Shown here one piece after another: positions 8,131 to 17,437 of a DNA stretch of 64,000 bases. Origin of the DNA: Pontibacter aquaedesilientis (GTDB taxonomy: Bacteria > Bacteroidota > Bacteroidia > Cytophagales > Hymenobacteraceae). Position 1 is the first letter of the stretch. Each line of letters opens with the position of its first letter. The position numbers were made by a program, and so were the translations under genes. The DNA lies in assembly GCF_014773225.1 (NCBI RefSeq), contig NZ_JACXAJ010000010.1:62001-126000 (forward strand), written 5' to 3'. The notes below the pieces were generated by a model that was not told the DNA's origin, ran no database searches, and saw nothing but the letters and a program-made list of their open reading frames with translations.

Positions 8131-9345
8131 CTAATCAAACTTAATTGCCCGTACCGGCTTAATGCGCGCGACCATGGCGGCAGGTATAAGAATGGCGAGC
8201 ATGGTCATCACGAGGGTAATCACGTTGAGGGCGATGATAATGCCGAAATTCCAGCTGATGGGCACAGTATCCATGTAGTAGTTCTCGGGGTCGAGCGGGA
8301 TGACCTGGAAGTAGTACTGGATCGTGCAGAAGCCCAAACCGAAGACGTTTCCCCAGAGCATGCCTTTGAGCGTCAGGCGCAGGCCGCGGAAGTAGAAGAT
8401 TTGCCGTATCTGGGCATCGGTGGCCCCGATGGCTTTGAGCACGCCAATCATGCTGATGCGCTCGATGATCATGATGAACATTGTGGATACCATATTGAAC
8501 GTCGCCACAAAAATGATCAGCACCAGGAAAATGACCACGTTCTTACGTAACAACTGAAGCCAGTCGAACAGCTGAGCATGACGGTCGGTGATTTTCTCAA
8601 GCTGCAGGTCGTAGTTCATCTGGTCAAACACCTGATCAGCCACCACGTCTATCTGTTCGAAATCCTTGAGCAATATCTCCACACCGCCCACCAAGGTATC
8701 GGGCCAGTTGTTAAGTTCGCGAATCAATTGCAGGTCACCGATGACGAACACCTCGTCAAACTCCTCCAAACCTGTGTTGAACACACCCGCCACTTTGAGC
8801 TTTCTGGCTCGCGGTGGATTCTGGATGAAGTAAAATATAGCCTCATCGCCTACCTTCAACCGAAGCTTGTTGGCGATACGCCGACTCAACATGACATCTT
8901 TGGAAGAAGCCGTGTCGGTAAAATTCACTATGCCGCCTTCGTCTAAATTGGCCTGCATGGCGCTCAGGTCGTAGTCTCTATCCACACCTTTCATCACCAC
9001 CCCTAACACCTCATCTTCGGTTTTGATGATGGCCGTTTTGCGGGCGAAGCCCTGTATGTGCTTTATACCTGTTATCTCTTCGGTGCTGTTTATACCTGTA
9101 GCCGTGCTGATGGGAGCGCCTTCGAAGGAATTGTTGGTATCGTACTTGCTGATTTGCAGGTGCGCCCCGAAGCTGAAAATCTTGTTCCGTATCTCGCCAC
9201 GGAAGCCTTCCAGAATCGCAAATGACACAATCATGATGGCAATGCCTGCCGCTATGCTTATAATTGCTATTTTTGTCACAGACGTGGTGAAAGAACCAGC
9301 CTGCACTTCGGAAATTTTATCAGATATGAATTTGGATACGTTCAC
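8131..9345 (-). CDS. LolC/LolE-type ABC transporter permease (FtsX-like)
   Basis: A 404-residue protein starting at a GTG; no better ATG is seen. It has four membrane helices (about 25-47, 270-292, 322-345 and 370-394) with a large periplasmic MacB_PCD domain between the first two. The N-terminal AIISIAAGIAIMIVS and the ERISMIGVLKAIGATDAQI coupling-helix segment are typical of LolC/E. These proteins extract lipoproteins from the inner membrane with the ATPase LolD, which is not in the window. Divergent from the NamZ lipoprotein gene with a 111-bp shared upstream region. Confidence 0.88.
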   Translation of the reverse strand: MNVSKFISDKISEVQAGSFTTSVTKIAIISIAAGIAIMIVSFAILEGFRGEIRNKIFSFGAHLQISKYDTNNSFEGAPISTATGINSTEEITGIKHIQGFARKTAIIKTEDEVLGVVMKGVDRDYDLSAMQANLDEGGIVNFTDTASSKDVMLSRRIANKLRLKVGDEAIFYFIQNPPRARKLKVAGVFNTGLEEFDEVFVIGDLQLIRELNNWPDTLVGGVEILLKDFEQIDVVADQVFDQMNYDLQLEKITDRHAQLFDWLQLLRKNVVIFLVLIIFVATFNMVSTMFIMIIERISMIGVLKAIGATDAQIRQIFYFRGLRLTLKGMLWGNVFGLGFCTIQYYFQVIPLDPENYYMDTVPISWNFGIIIALNVITLVMTMLAILIPAAMVARIKPVRAIKFD

Positions 9346-9456
9346 TCGCTTGCGTCTAAACTGCCTTAAAGATAGGTATGAATTTTGACTTAGGACCTTT
9401 TAAAGTTTCGTTTTTGTGAGCGAAACTCCAAACACAGCCCTGAAATAAAAACACAG

Positions 9457-10686
9457 ATGATACAACCACTCGCTATACTTTGCGGCGCCCTGTTGCTCAG
9501 CTTCAACAGCTGCGCACCAAAACAGGCAACCGCCACTACTGCTGAGCCACAAGCCCCGCCTACTGAAGAGACAGCCCAAGCACCAGCCAGCAAGCCACTG
9601 GCCTTGGGCGCCGAGCAACTCGACCGCTACCTGAAACACTTGGAAGGCAAGCGGGTAGGTATGGTCGTAAACCAGACCTCGATGATAGGCAACACCCACC
9701 TCGTGGACACGCTGATCAGCCGTGGCGTGGAAGTGACGACTATTTTTGCACCGGAGCACGGGTTCCGAGGCGAGGCCGACGCTGGAGCGCATATCAAAGA
9801 CGCAAAAGACACGAAAACGGGTTTGCCGATTATCTCCCTCTACGGCAGTAACAAGAAGCCATCGAAAGCGCAAATGCAGCACCTCGACGTGCTGGTGTTC
9901 GACATTCAGGATGTGGGCACGCGCTTCTATACCTACATCAGCACCATGCACTATGCCATGGAAGCCTGCGCTGAAAGTGGCAAATCCATGCTCGTGCTCG
10001 ACCGTCCGAACCCGAACGGTCACTATGTAGATGGTCCGGTGTTGGAGATGGAGCACAAGTCCTTTGTGGGTATGCACCCGATTCCGATTGTGCATGGCCT
10101 TACGGTAGGCGAACTCGCTGAGATGATCAACGGAGAAAAATGGCTGGAGGGCGAAAGAAGCTGTAACCTGACCGTAATCAAAATGGAGAACTACGATCAT
10201 ACAATGGCTTATAATTTGCCTGTGCGTCCTTCCCCGAACCTGCCTAATGCGCAAGCTATTGCACTATACCCGTCTATCTGTTTCTTTGAAGGGACAAATG
10301 TGAGCGTGGGCCGCGGCACGCCTACTCCTTTTCAGGTAATTGGCAGTCCGTTTTACCAGAAGAAGGATTTTGCTTTTACACCTGTGAGCACACCGGGTGC
10401 CACCGATCCGCCGCACAAGGGCGTAAAATGCTATGGCATGGACTTAACCGATCCGTCGCATGCGCAACCGTTTACCTTGAAGTACCTGTTGGAGATGTAC
10501 AACAACTCGTCGAACAAGGAGAAATTCTTCAACAACTTCTTCGAGAAACTGGCGGGCACCTCCGAACTGCGCAAGCAGGTGATGGCCGGCAAAACCGAAA
10601 CCGAGATCAGAGCCAGCTGGGAGCCAGAGCTAGCTGATTACAAAGTGCTCCGAAAAAACTATTTGCTATACCCTGATTTTGAATAA
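9457..10686 (+). CDS. namZ: DUF1343 / NamZ-type exo-beta-N-acetylmuramidase lipoprotein
   Basis: A 409-residue protein. The first 19 residues are a lipoprotein signal with the lipobox SFNSC. The mature part is a DUF1343 domain: GKRVGMVVNQTSM, then FAPEHGFRGEADAG, FDIQDVGTRFYTY and LDRPNPNG. The founding member, NamZ, cleaves N-acetylmuramic acid from the non-reducing end of peptidoglycan fragments, so this is probably an envelope enzyme for cell-wall turnover. It ends 4 bp before the fmt start, so the two are co-transcribed. Confidence 0.9.
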   Translation: MIQPLAILCGALLLSFNSCAPKQATATTAEPQAPPTEETAQAPASKPLALGAEQLDRYLKHLEGKRVGMVVNQTSMIGNTHLVDTLISRGVEVTTIFAPEHGFRGEADAGAHIKDAKDTKTGLPIISLYGSNKKPSKAQMQHLDVLVFDIQDVGTRFYTYISTMHYAMEACAESGKSMLVLDRPNPNGHYVDGPVLEMEHKSFVGMHPIPIVHGLTVGELAEMINGEKWLEGERSCNLTVIKMENYDHTMAYNLPVRPSPNLPNAQAIALYPSICFFEGTNVSVGRGTPTPFQVIGSPFYQKKDFAFTPVSTPGATDPPHKGVKCYGMDLTDPSHAQPFTLKYLLEMYNNSSNKEKFFNNFFEKLAGTSELRKQVMAGKTETEIRASWEPELADYKVLRKNYLLYPDFE

Positions 10687-10690
10687 AACC

Positions 10691-11623
10691 ATGCCCGATT
10701 TACGCATCGTGTTCATGGGTACGCCCGACTTTGCCGTGCCTACCCTGCAAGCGCTCGTCGAACATAATTACCCCGTAGTGGCCGTCATCACTGCCCCTGA
10801 CAAACCAGCGGGCCGTGGTCAGAAAATACAGCAATCGCCCGTGAAGGAATACGCCGTGTCGCAGGGCATACCGGTGCTGCAGCCGACCAACCTGAAGTCA
10901 GAGGCATTTCTCGAAGAGCTGCGCAGCTATCAGGCGAACCTGCAAATTATTGTAGCTTTCCGAATGCTGCCCGAAGTAGTGTGGGCTATGCCGGAGCTGG
11001 GTTCTTTCAACATTCACGGGTCCTTGCTGCCGCAATACCGTGGCGCGGCGCCTATCAACTGGGCTATCATCAACGGTGAGAAAGAAACTGGTGTAACTTC
11101 CTTTTTCCTGAAGCATGAAATTGACACAGGTGATCTGATTTTCCAGGACCGCATGCCGATACTGGAAGAAGACGACTTTGGTAGCATGTACGAAAAGTTG
11201 AAATACCAAGGTGCTGCATTGGCCGTGCGCACTGTACAAGCCATCGAACGAGGCGAAATACAGCCACAACCGCAGCAAACGACTGCCGAAACGAAGCACG
11301 CCCCGAAAATTTTCAAGGAGACCTGCGAGATACACTGGAATCAGCCTGCCCGTCAGGTACGAGACTTCATCCGTGGTCTTTCTCCTTACCCGGCCGCTTG
11401 GACCCGTTTCGACGGCAAAACGTTCAAGATTTTCAAAACGGAAGTACTGGAAAATACCACCTATACCTTAGCACCGGGCCAAATCAAAACCGACAACAAA
11501 ACTTTCCTGCACGTGCAGACCGCTGCTGGTGCCCTTTCGATTCTGGACTTACAGATGGAAGGAAAAAAACGAATGCCGGTGCAGGATTTGCTCAGGGGGT
11601 ATAAGTTTGAGGTATCACTATAG
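10691..11623 (+). CDS. fmt: Methionyl-tRNA formyltransferase
   Basis: About 310 residues from the ATG at 10691; an upstream in-frame TTG at 10679 overlaps the previous gene and is less likely. Motifs: RIVFMGTPDFAVPTL at the start, the formyl-folate site with NIHGSLLPQYRGAAPINWAI (Asn-His), and HEIDTGDLIFQD with the catalytic Asp. The C-terminal domain binds tRNA. The enzyme formylates Met-tRNAfMet for translation initiation. It follows namZ by 4 bp and leads to folA, which regenerates folates, a sensible link because Fmt uses 10-formyl-THF. Confidence 0.96.
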   Translation: MPDLRIVFMGTPDFAVPTLQALVEHNYPVVAVITAPDKPAGRGQKIQQSPVKEYAVSQGIPVLQPTNLKSEAFLEELRSYQANLQIIVAFRMLPEVVWAMPELGSFNIHGSLLPQYRGAAPINWAIINGEKETGVTSFFLKHEIDTGDLIFQDRMPILEEDDFGSMYEKLKYQGAALAVRTVQAIERGEIQPQPQQTTAETKHAPKIFKETCEIHWNQPARQVRDFIRGLSPYPAAWTRFDGKTFKIFKTEVLENTTYTLAPGQIKTDNKTFLHVQTAAGALSILDLQMEGKKRMPVQDLLRGYKFEVSL

Positions 11624-11697
11624 TTTTGGCAAAAGCCTTTACTCCTTATTCTTCATTTATGCCAAAGGGCACGTTAATCAACTAGCACATTAAATAA

Positions 11698-12189
11698 ATG
11701 ATCGCCATAGTCGTAGCCATAGCCGAGAACAACGTTATCGGGAAAGACAACCAGCTGATCTGGCACCTGCCCGCCGACCTGCGCCACTTTAAGCAAAAGA
11801 CCATGGGCCATCCCATGATCATGGGTCGCAAAACCTTCGAGTCCATCGGCAAGCCCCTTCCCGGTCGCACGACCATCATCGTTACGCGTCAGAAGGATTA
11901 TCAGGTGGAAGGTTGTATCGTGGTGAACTCGGTGGAAGAGGCCATCGCCAAAGGCAAAGAGTTGGACAGCGAACAGGTGAACATTGTGGGTGGTGCAGAG
12001 ATTTATAAGCAAGCCCTCCCTTTAGTGGATACACTATACCTGACCAGGGTGCACCATGCTTTCGAGGGAGATACATTCTTCCCAGAATTGAAAGAGGCCG
12101 AATGGCAGGAAGTGAGCTCTGAAAGCCACGAGCCAGACGAAAAGAACAAGTATGCCTATACCTTCAAGAGGTATAGCCGCAAGGTATAG
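11698..12189 (+). CDS. folA: Dihydrofolate reductase
   Basis: A 163-residue protein with the DHFR signature: IAIVVAIAENNVIGK, LIWHLPADLRHF with the catalytic acidic residue, MGRKTFESIGKPLPGR, and VNIVGGAEIYKQAL. It reduces dihydrofolate to tetrahydrofolate with NADPH. The last residues (RYSRKV) and the stop codon are encoded inside the first two units of a 13-bp tandem repeat, so the natural C-terminus may have been altered by the repeat. It lies 74 bp after fmt on the same strand. Confidence 0.96.
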   Translation: MIAIVVAIAENNVIGKDNQLIWHLPADLRHFKQKTMGHPMIMGRKTFESIGKPLPGRTTIIVTRQKDYQVEGCIVVNSVEEAIAKGKELDSEQVNIVGGAEIYKQALPLVDTLYLTRVHHAFEGDTFFPELKEAEWQEVSSESHEPDEKNKYAYTFKRYSRKV

Positions 12190-12298
12190 CCGCAAGGTAT
12201 AGCCGCAAGGTATAGCCGCAAGGTATAGCCGCAAGGTATAGCCGCAAGGTATAGCCGCAAGGTATAGCCGCAAGGTATAGCCGCAAGGTATAGCCGCA
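12169..12298. repeat. Ten perfect tandem copies of a 13-bp unit
   Basis: The unit AGGTATAGCCGCA is repeated ten times without a single change (130 bp). The folA stop codon (12187-12189) falls in the second unit; the other copies fill the 3' untranslated region up to the terminator. As the stop lies in unit two, gain or loss of later units would not alter the protein. The unit contains AGGTATAG, the word that is over-represented all over this window. Perfect identity points to recent expansion or continuing homogenisation. Confidence 0.98.
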
Positions 12299-12300
12299 AC

Positions 12301-12330
12301 AAAAAGGAGCACCCAACGGTGCTCCTTTTT
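12301..12330. terminator. Bidirectional terminator between folA and porU2
   Basis: AAAAAGGAGCACC (12301-12313) and GGTGCTCCTTTTT (12318-12330) form a perfect 13-bp stem with a CAAC loop. The A-rich left and T-rich right ends allow it to serve both converging genes. Confidence 0.92.
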
Positions 12331-12358
12331 GTTTTAAAGAAAACTGTCTGTTAAGACC

Positions 12359-15300
12359 CTATCGCAATATGTAGATCTTCCCGTAGCCATTTACGAAGCC
12401 TTTATCACCTTTCTTCCAAATGTGCTTCATCTCTTCGGTGTCCTTTGGCATGACTACGCGGTAAAGGTAGACGCCATTGGCTAGTTTGTCTCCAAACATA
12501 TCCGTACCGTCCCAGGCATATTCCGTTTTATTATGCCCAATACGTATCGGCCCGATTTCCTCTCGCATAATCTCTTTCACCACTTTGCCTGTCACGGTCA
12601 TGATCTGGATTTTGAAATTATCCGGGATAACGCCCCCTGTCAGGGTGAAGACAAACTGTGTCTTCGTAGAGAAAGGGTTCGGGTACGGGTAAAAGTTCGT
12701 GATTTTAGACTCGTTCTCAACCTCAAAATTGATTCGATAAGGTGAAACGCCGGATGCTTTTCCTTTCACATCCTTGCCCTTCACCTCCAAGGTATAGATT
12801 CCATTCTCTAATCGCTCTGGCTTGTACTCGAACCGGAAATCATTTTTCTCATCGGCTGGAAAAACCCGCAGTTCACTCGGTTTTGCAGATTCCCTTATGT
12901 CCACTGATACATTGGTCGCATTATGCGTTAGGTACACTTCCATTGCATCGGCCTTCTCTAAGTAGATATGCTTGTTTTCGTCCTTCATAGTAATGCTAAT
13001 GAGCGGACTCGGTGAAACAAGTTCCCCATCCATGATGTGCATCCCATCGAAAGCCACGTCCATGATCGGATGCAGTTTGGACTTCACGACAAAGTTTACC
13101 TCATAGATATTGTTCTGATACTGCTGCTCTGGCTGTAACTGCGGGTTCACATACATGGTAAGCTTATAGTTTCCGTCAAGCGAAAGCGTAGGCATCGAGA
13201 AGTTGAAATTTGCCGTCTGGTTTCCTTGGAGCGCCCCGATCTTAAAGCGTGAAACGACAGGCTCGCCGCTCTCTCCTGTCACTGTCACCTCGACCGTCAG
13301 TGAGTCTCGGAATGCATAGGAAGTGATGTTTTGGAAAGCCATTGGCATGTTGATAAGTCCCCGGCTGGCTTGGTCCGTCAGGATTTGCTCGCTCACCTCA
13401 ACCAAATCTGGTCGGATCACGCCTTCGGGTGCCGCCTCATAGTACACCATCCATTGCTTAAGTTGAGGAGCCGTGCGGGCCTCACTATCGGAGAGGGTAG
13501 CCATTAGCTGCAGATTCGGGTACTTTATGGCGTCTATTGTAGCCAAGTTGTAGTTTTTGGCTGTTACATTCTCATACAGCAAATCCCTGTCGCCATTCGC
13601 ATTGATGCCATACAGGCTCAGTTTATAACTATCATTGCCTGTTTTAAAACGCTCAATGTTGTGATGCAACGAACCCCAGCTCAGAGCAGGCCCGATGATA
13701 GTTGAAGTAACTATACCTTCCTGCATTTTAGTTTGCAGCATGGTGGTCAGTATGATTTCCTGTGATGTAGCAGGTGTGCTGGTATTGGTAGTTTCCGCAG
13801 TTTTCTCTTTGGCAGTTCCAGGCGCTGCGCCTTTCTGCCCTACAATGGCATAAGGATGGCTCGACTTCAAATTATCAATCAAACCAGAACCTATATTTTT
13901 GAAGGCCGCTTTCAGTTCCGCAGAAAATGACTCGAACGGCACTTTGTTCATGCTGATAGCCAATACATAGTTACCCTCAGGAATACCATTGAGGAACTTT
14001 AGCATATTGGCTCTGACCGTGGGATTATTTAAGTCTCCGTATTGGTACATATCGGGTATCCAGGTACAACCTGAGAAGCCAGGCACCTTGGTTCTTTCCA
14101 GCGTAGCCTTGTCTAACACAAAGAAATACATGCGTGGGGCCGACGATCCTTCAAAATTGCCGCAAGCATTATGGGTCACCGCAGTACCATTAATAAATAT
14201 TCCATAAGGGGGTTGGTTATACCTGACATCGCCTCCTACTGTACGAATCTCGATACTCGCATACAGCGGATTGAATTCCCAGCTTTGAGTAGCCTCCTTG
14301 TTACTTATATTCTGCAACGTCGCTTTCTTGAACTGACCCACATGGCTTTGGGACCAGCCTCCAGTACTGTTGGGTATAAACCTGATCGAGCTTTGCACCC
14401 ACACCGTATCTTCACCTGCCGCAAAACTATCAAAGCGTGCCCGCCAGTAGTAAACCGTGCTATCCGCGGCAGATTGCTGTAATGGCAACGCTGCATTCCA
14501 GGCTGGTAGCACCCCGGCTGCTGCCTTGTATGTGCGCTTAAGCGACGATGAGAAGGTATCGGTCGTGTCTAATTCAAAGTAAACGCCCTTTGGCTCCGCT
14601 CCCAATTGAGTTGACTGCACCACAAGGCTCACATTTGCGCTGTTCACAACAGCATATTCCATCGGAGCCAAAACCGAAATTCCTGAGCTTGGCAAGAAAT
14701 GCTGAATCTGCAACACATTATTGTCTTCTCTAAGCTCCTCTACAACTTCTTTACTGTCAAGTTTTATCTCAAACCTATTCATTCCGGCCACTGAAAGCCC
14801 TGCATTGGAGAGGGTAATGGAAAGTTGGTCTTTCTTAAGAATTGGTTTCACCCTGATTGTTCCAGATTCTACGACAGTATTATTCGGCAAAATCCTTTTT
14901 ACAGAAATGTAAACCGAGTCCGGAATGGCTTTCCCCAAGTTATCTACATTCACCTCCAGCACCAATTTCTCTGAGACTGAAGTCGCAACTGCTCCCTTCT
15001 CATCTTTGATAGCGAAACTATTATTGTCGAATTTATAATCAGGCTTGCTGGGTGCATATGGCTTCATTGCCGGATCACCTTGCAGCACCATTTGGGTCAT
15101 GGTGGCTACATAATACCCCCCTTTATATCCAGTGGAATAGCGCCTTACTGCTTCTTTTTGGATTTCGCCAACCGACTTTCCATAGAAATTATCATCGCTG
15201 AACGCTACCTGGTAGTAATTATGGGAATAAAGGTACAATGGGATATCACCACCTGTATGCGCGTGCGCTATAAATGAAATAGCTCCCCGATCAGGTGTCA

Positions 15301-17410
15301 AAAGCCAGTCTTCCCCAAAAGACTTGTATTTATAAATAAAAGCGTCGCCGGTTCCGCAGCCATTCATCAGGATGAATGGATACTTCCCTTTATTTCGGTA
15401 TCCATACTGATTTTGCGATGCAAAGCCGATTTCAAGGTCACTGGTTGTGGAGGAGCTATGCCCAAAAAAAGTCATCATGGAGAGACCTGCATTTACTTCC
15501 TCGGTGACGTTAATAACATCTACAATTTCACTCACACTCTGCCGATACTTCTCAATGACATTTGCGCCAAGAAAAGGTCCATCAGCAATGCTTTTATAAG
15601 TTTTTAACCATCCTGCAAACTGTTTCATCTGAGGTTCAGAACTTCCGCCGCCAAGCTGCAACACGTTCTTCCGCCAGGCAAGCCCTTCCGGTAACGCTTC
15701 ATATTCCTTTACCTTATTGAGGTAATCAATCAACTCTTCAGGTTTAAGTACTGGCAATCGGCCTGTGGGCACCCTTGGCTCATACTTTTCATTCCGAAAA
15801 TCAGCCGTGAAGAAAATATCCGATGAGGGAAACATACCTGTCGGCACCAAATCTATTTCATAGGCTTTGCTATACCTCATACCCACATGATACAGGCTAT
15901 TCCGACTGCTATTGTTATCAACGCTTCGAAAATCAGAGGAGGCATAATATTTCAGGCCTTTACCTATCAAAAACAAATGCTTTGGGCGCTCAGAGGTTAG
16001 CATGAATGACATGAACTTACGGATAGCATTGGAGGAGAACTCACCATAATGAAACTGATCCACGACCTGATCCATGTGAACCAGCAGTGTATCGTACCCC
16101 CCTCCAGCAGCGGAAGCCCTATAGGCCGCATACTCTGAAGCCGCGTTTCGCTGGTAACCTGCCACCGATTTCATTAGCCTTTTGTTCGTAATGATGATGT
16201 AGTTGTGTGACGCGGCCGCGATATTCCTGAACCTGACAGTTGACGACTTTCCTACCGGCTTGAATGGTTTTGCCGAATTGGCCAGCAGGATTTTGTGCGT
16301 TCTTGGTTCTGTCTCAAACACAAAGCCCTTAATTTGCCCGTTTACATGGCCTTCTACCCTAACAGGGTTGACTGGATCGGTCACATCGTAAGAGATAGTG
16401 GTTGCACTAGACCCCGAAAACTCAAAATACGGGGCTCTGCTCCCTGTTGAGTCAGTATAGAAAAACATGGAGTTACCAACCAGTACCGTGCGCTGCGGGA
16501 AGGTCAACTTGCCATAAGAAAAAGTAATATCGTTTGATGTGATAACATCTGGCAGGGTCTGCAGTGTTATTTTACCGGTAGTGTATATATCGGAAAACTC
16601 TATTGCTGCGCTGCCCTTCACAAAACCATCGCCTATCATTTGAAAGCGCCCCAATTGCCGGGTACCCCCTGCTGGCAAAACGATTTGTACTGCCCCAGTA
16701 TGCACGTTCGCATTCGCAGCCCCTACCACATACTCTACAACTGGCTTGGGCCCAGTATTAAAAACGTTGGTGACTGGGCTGATATCATAATTCTTTGCTG
16801 AACGAGAAGCAACCGAGGTATAACCCTCCCCTTCGTCCATCCAGGACAGATAGGCGTCTCCGTGCTTCTTGCCTTCATAATACTTATTGGTATAGAACTG
16901 CGTCACTTTCTGCAAATGATACGGTTCAGGGGTCTTGCCATTCACAGCCGGATTAATCTCCCGCATACGTTTGCCACCCACGGAATTCACGGTGAGAAAG
17001 TAAGCCGCTGTGTCGGAGTAGAAGCTATAAAGCTGATGAGGCTGATGGGCAATGTTTTTATACAAGTCCTGATCCAGCCTGCCGTCGTTGCGCTCGCCGT
17101 AAAATTCGATAAAGTCCTGTGTGTTCAGCTTTCCGTCTGCTTCGCCGGCTACATAAATAGCGACTTCTTTGCCTCTTCTGAAAAGCTGAAAATGCCGGGG
17201 ATTGGTACCTGCCAAACCTAAACTGTCCAGAAAACCATAGCTAAGACGATGGAGCCCAGTATTTACGACCTTTAGTTTGTGGTATGTTTTTGAATAGTCG
17301 ATCCACTCATTACCATAGGGCGTAGGCGATTGGGCAATGGCCATCGTCTGCAACCCTACGATCATTGTGCACAAAAACAGAAACTGCTTATATAGCTTAC
17401 TAATATTCAT
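12359..17410 (-). CDS. porU2: Type IX secretion sortase, PorU2-like (C25 peptidase)
   Basis: A very large protein (1683 residues) with a signal peptide (FLCTMIVGLQTMAIA). The central part is a gingipain-like C25 domain: MMTFFGHSSSTTSDLE with the catalytic His, then FILMNGCGTGDAF with the Cys. Long beta-rich regions follow, and the end (YPYPNPFSTKTQFVF, then NGVYLYRVVM) has the fold of a T9SS sorting/FlgD-like domain. PorU removes the C-terminal signal of T9SS cargo at the cell surface and attaches it; this longer form with a PorV-like gene next to it matches the PorU2 type. It follows porV2 by 27 bp. Confidence 0.87.
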   Translation of the reverse strand: MNISKLYKQFLFLCTMIVGLQTMAIAQSPTPYGNEWIDYSKTYHKLKVVNTGLHRLSYGFLDSLGLAGTNPRHFQLFRRGKEVAIYVAGEADGKLNTQDFIEFYGERNDGRLDQDLYKNIAHQPHQLYSFYSDTAAYFLTVNSVGGKRMREINPAVNGKTPEPYHLQKVTQFYTNKYYEGKKHGDAYLSWMDEGEGYTSVASRSAKNYDISPVTNVFNTGPKPVVEYVVGAANANVHTGAVQIVLPAGGTRQLGRFQMIGDGFVKGSAAIEFSDIYTTGKITLQTLPDVITSNDITFSYGKLTFPQRTVLVGNSMFFYTDSTGSRAPYFEFSGSSATTISYDVTDPVNPVRVEGHVNGQIKGFVFETEPRTHKILLANSAKPFKPVGKSSTVRFRNIAAASHNYIIITNKRLMKSVAGYQRNAASEYAAYRASAAGGGYDTLLVHMDQVVDQFHYGEFSSNAIRKFMSFMLTSERPKHLFLIGKGLKYYASSDFRSVDNNSSRNSLYHVGMRYSKAYEIDLVPTGMFPSSDIFFTADFRNEKYEPRVPTGRLPVLKPEELIDYLNKVKEYEALPEGLAWRKNVLQLGGGSSEPQMKQFAGWLKTYKSIADGPFLGANVIEKYRQSVSEIVDVINVTEEVNAGLSMMTFFGHSSSTTSDLEIGFASQNQYGYRNKGKYPFILMNGCGTGDAFIYKYKSFGEDWLLTPDRGAISFIAHAHTGGDIPLYLYSHNYYQVAFSDDNFYGKSVGEIQKEAVRRYSTGYKGGYYVATMTQMVLQGDPAMKPYAPSKPDYKFDNNSFAIKDEKGAVATSVSEKLVLEVNVDNLGKAIPDSVYISVKRILPNNTVVESGTIRVKPILKKDQLSITLSNAGLSVAGMNRFEIKLDSKEVVEELREDNNVLQIQHFLPSSGISVLAPMEYAVVNSANVSLVVQSTQLGAEPKGVYFELDTTDTFSSSLKRTYKAAAGVLPAWNAALPLQQSAADSTVYYWRARFDSFAAGEDTVWVQSSIRFIPNSTGGWSQSHVGQFKKATLQNISNKEATQSWEFNPLYASIEIRTVGGDVRYNQPPYGIFINGTAVTHNACGNFEGSSAPRMYFFVLDKATLERTKVPGFSGCTWIPDMYQYGDLNNPTVRANMLKFLNGIPEGNYVLAISMNKVPFESFSAELKAAFKNIGSGLIDNLKSSHPYAIVGQKGAAPGTAKEKTAETTNTSTPATSQEIILTTMLQTKMQEGIVTSTIIGPALSWGSLHHNIERFKTGNDSYKLSLYGINANGDRDLLYENVTAKNYNLATIDAIKYPNLQLMATLSDSEARTAPQLKQWMVYYEAAPEGVIRPDLVEVSEQILTDQASRGLINMPMAFQNITSYAFRDSLTVEVTVTGESGEPVVSRFKIGALQGNQTANFNFSMPTLSLDGNYKLTMYVNPQLQPEQQYQNNIYEVNFVVKSKLHPIMDVAFDGMHIMDGELVSPSPLISITMKDENKHIYLEKADAMEVYLTHNATNVSVDIRESAKPSELRVFPADEKNDFRFEYKPERLENGIYTLEVKGKDVKGKASGVSPYRINFEVENESKITNFYPYPNPFSTKTQFVFTLTGGVIPDNFKIQIMTVTGKVVKEIMREEIGPIRIGHNKTEYAWDGTDMFGDKLANGVYLYRVVMPKDTEEMKHIWKKGDKGFVNGYGKIYILR

Positions 17411-17437
17411 CGGCTGATTTACTAAAAACCGTATATT

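Noticed and set aside
12169-12298. CRISPR array
   Set aside because: Units are 13 bp and contiguous, with no spacers.
12034-12312. Minus-strand frame of 92 codons across the 13-bp repeats
   Set aside because: Its periodic translation is produced by the tandem repeat itself, and the rest is the reverse of folA.
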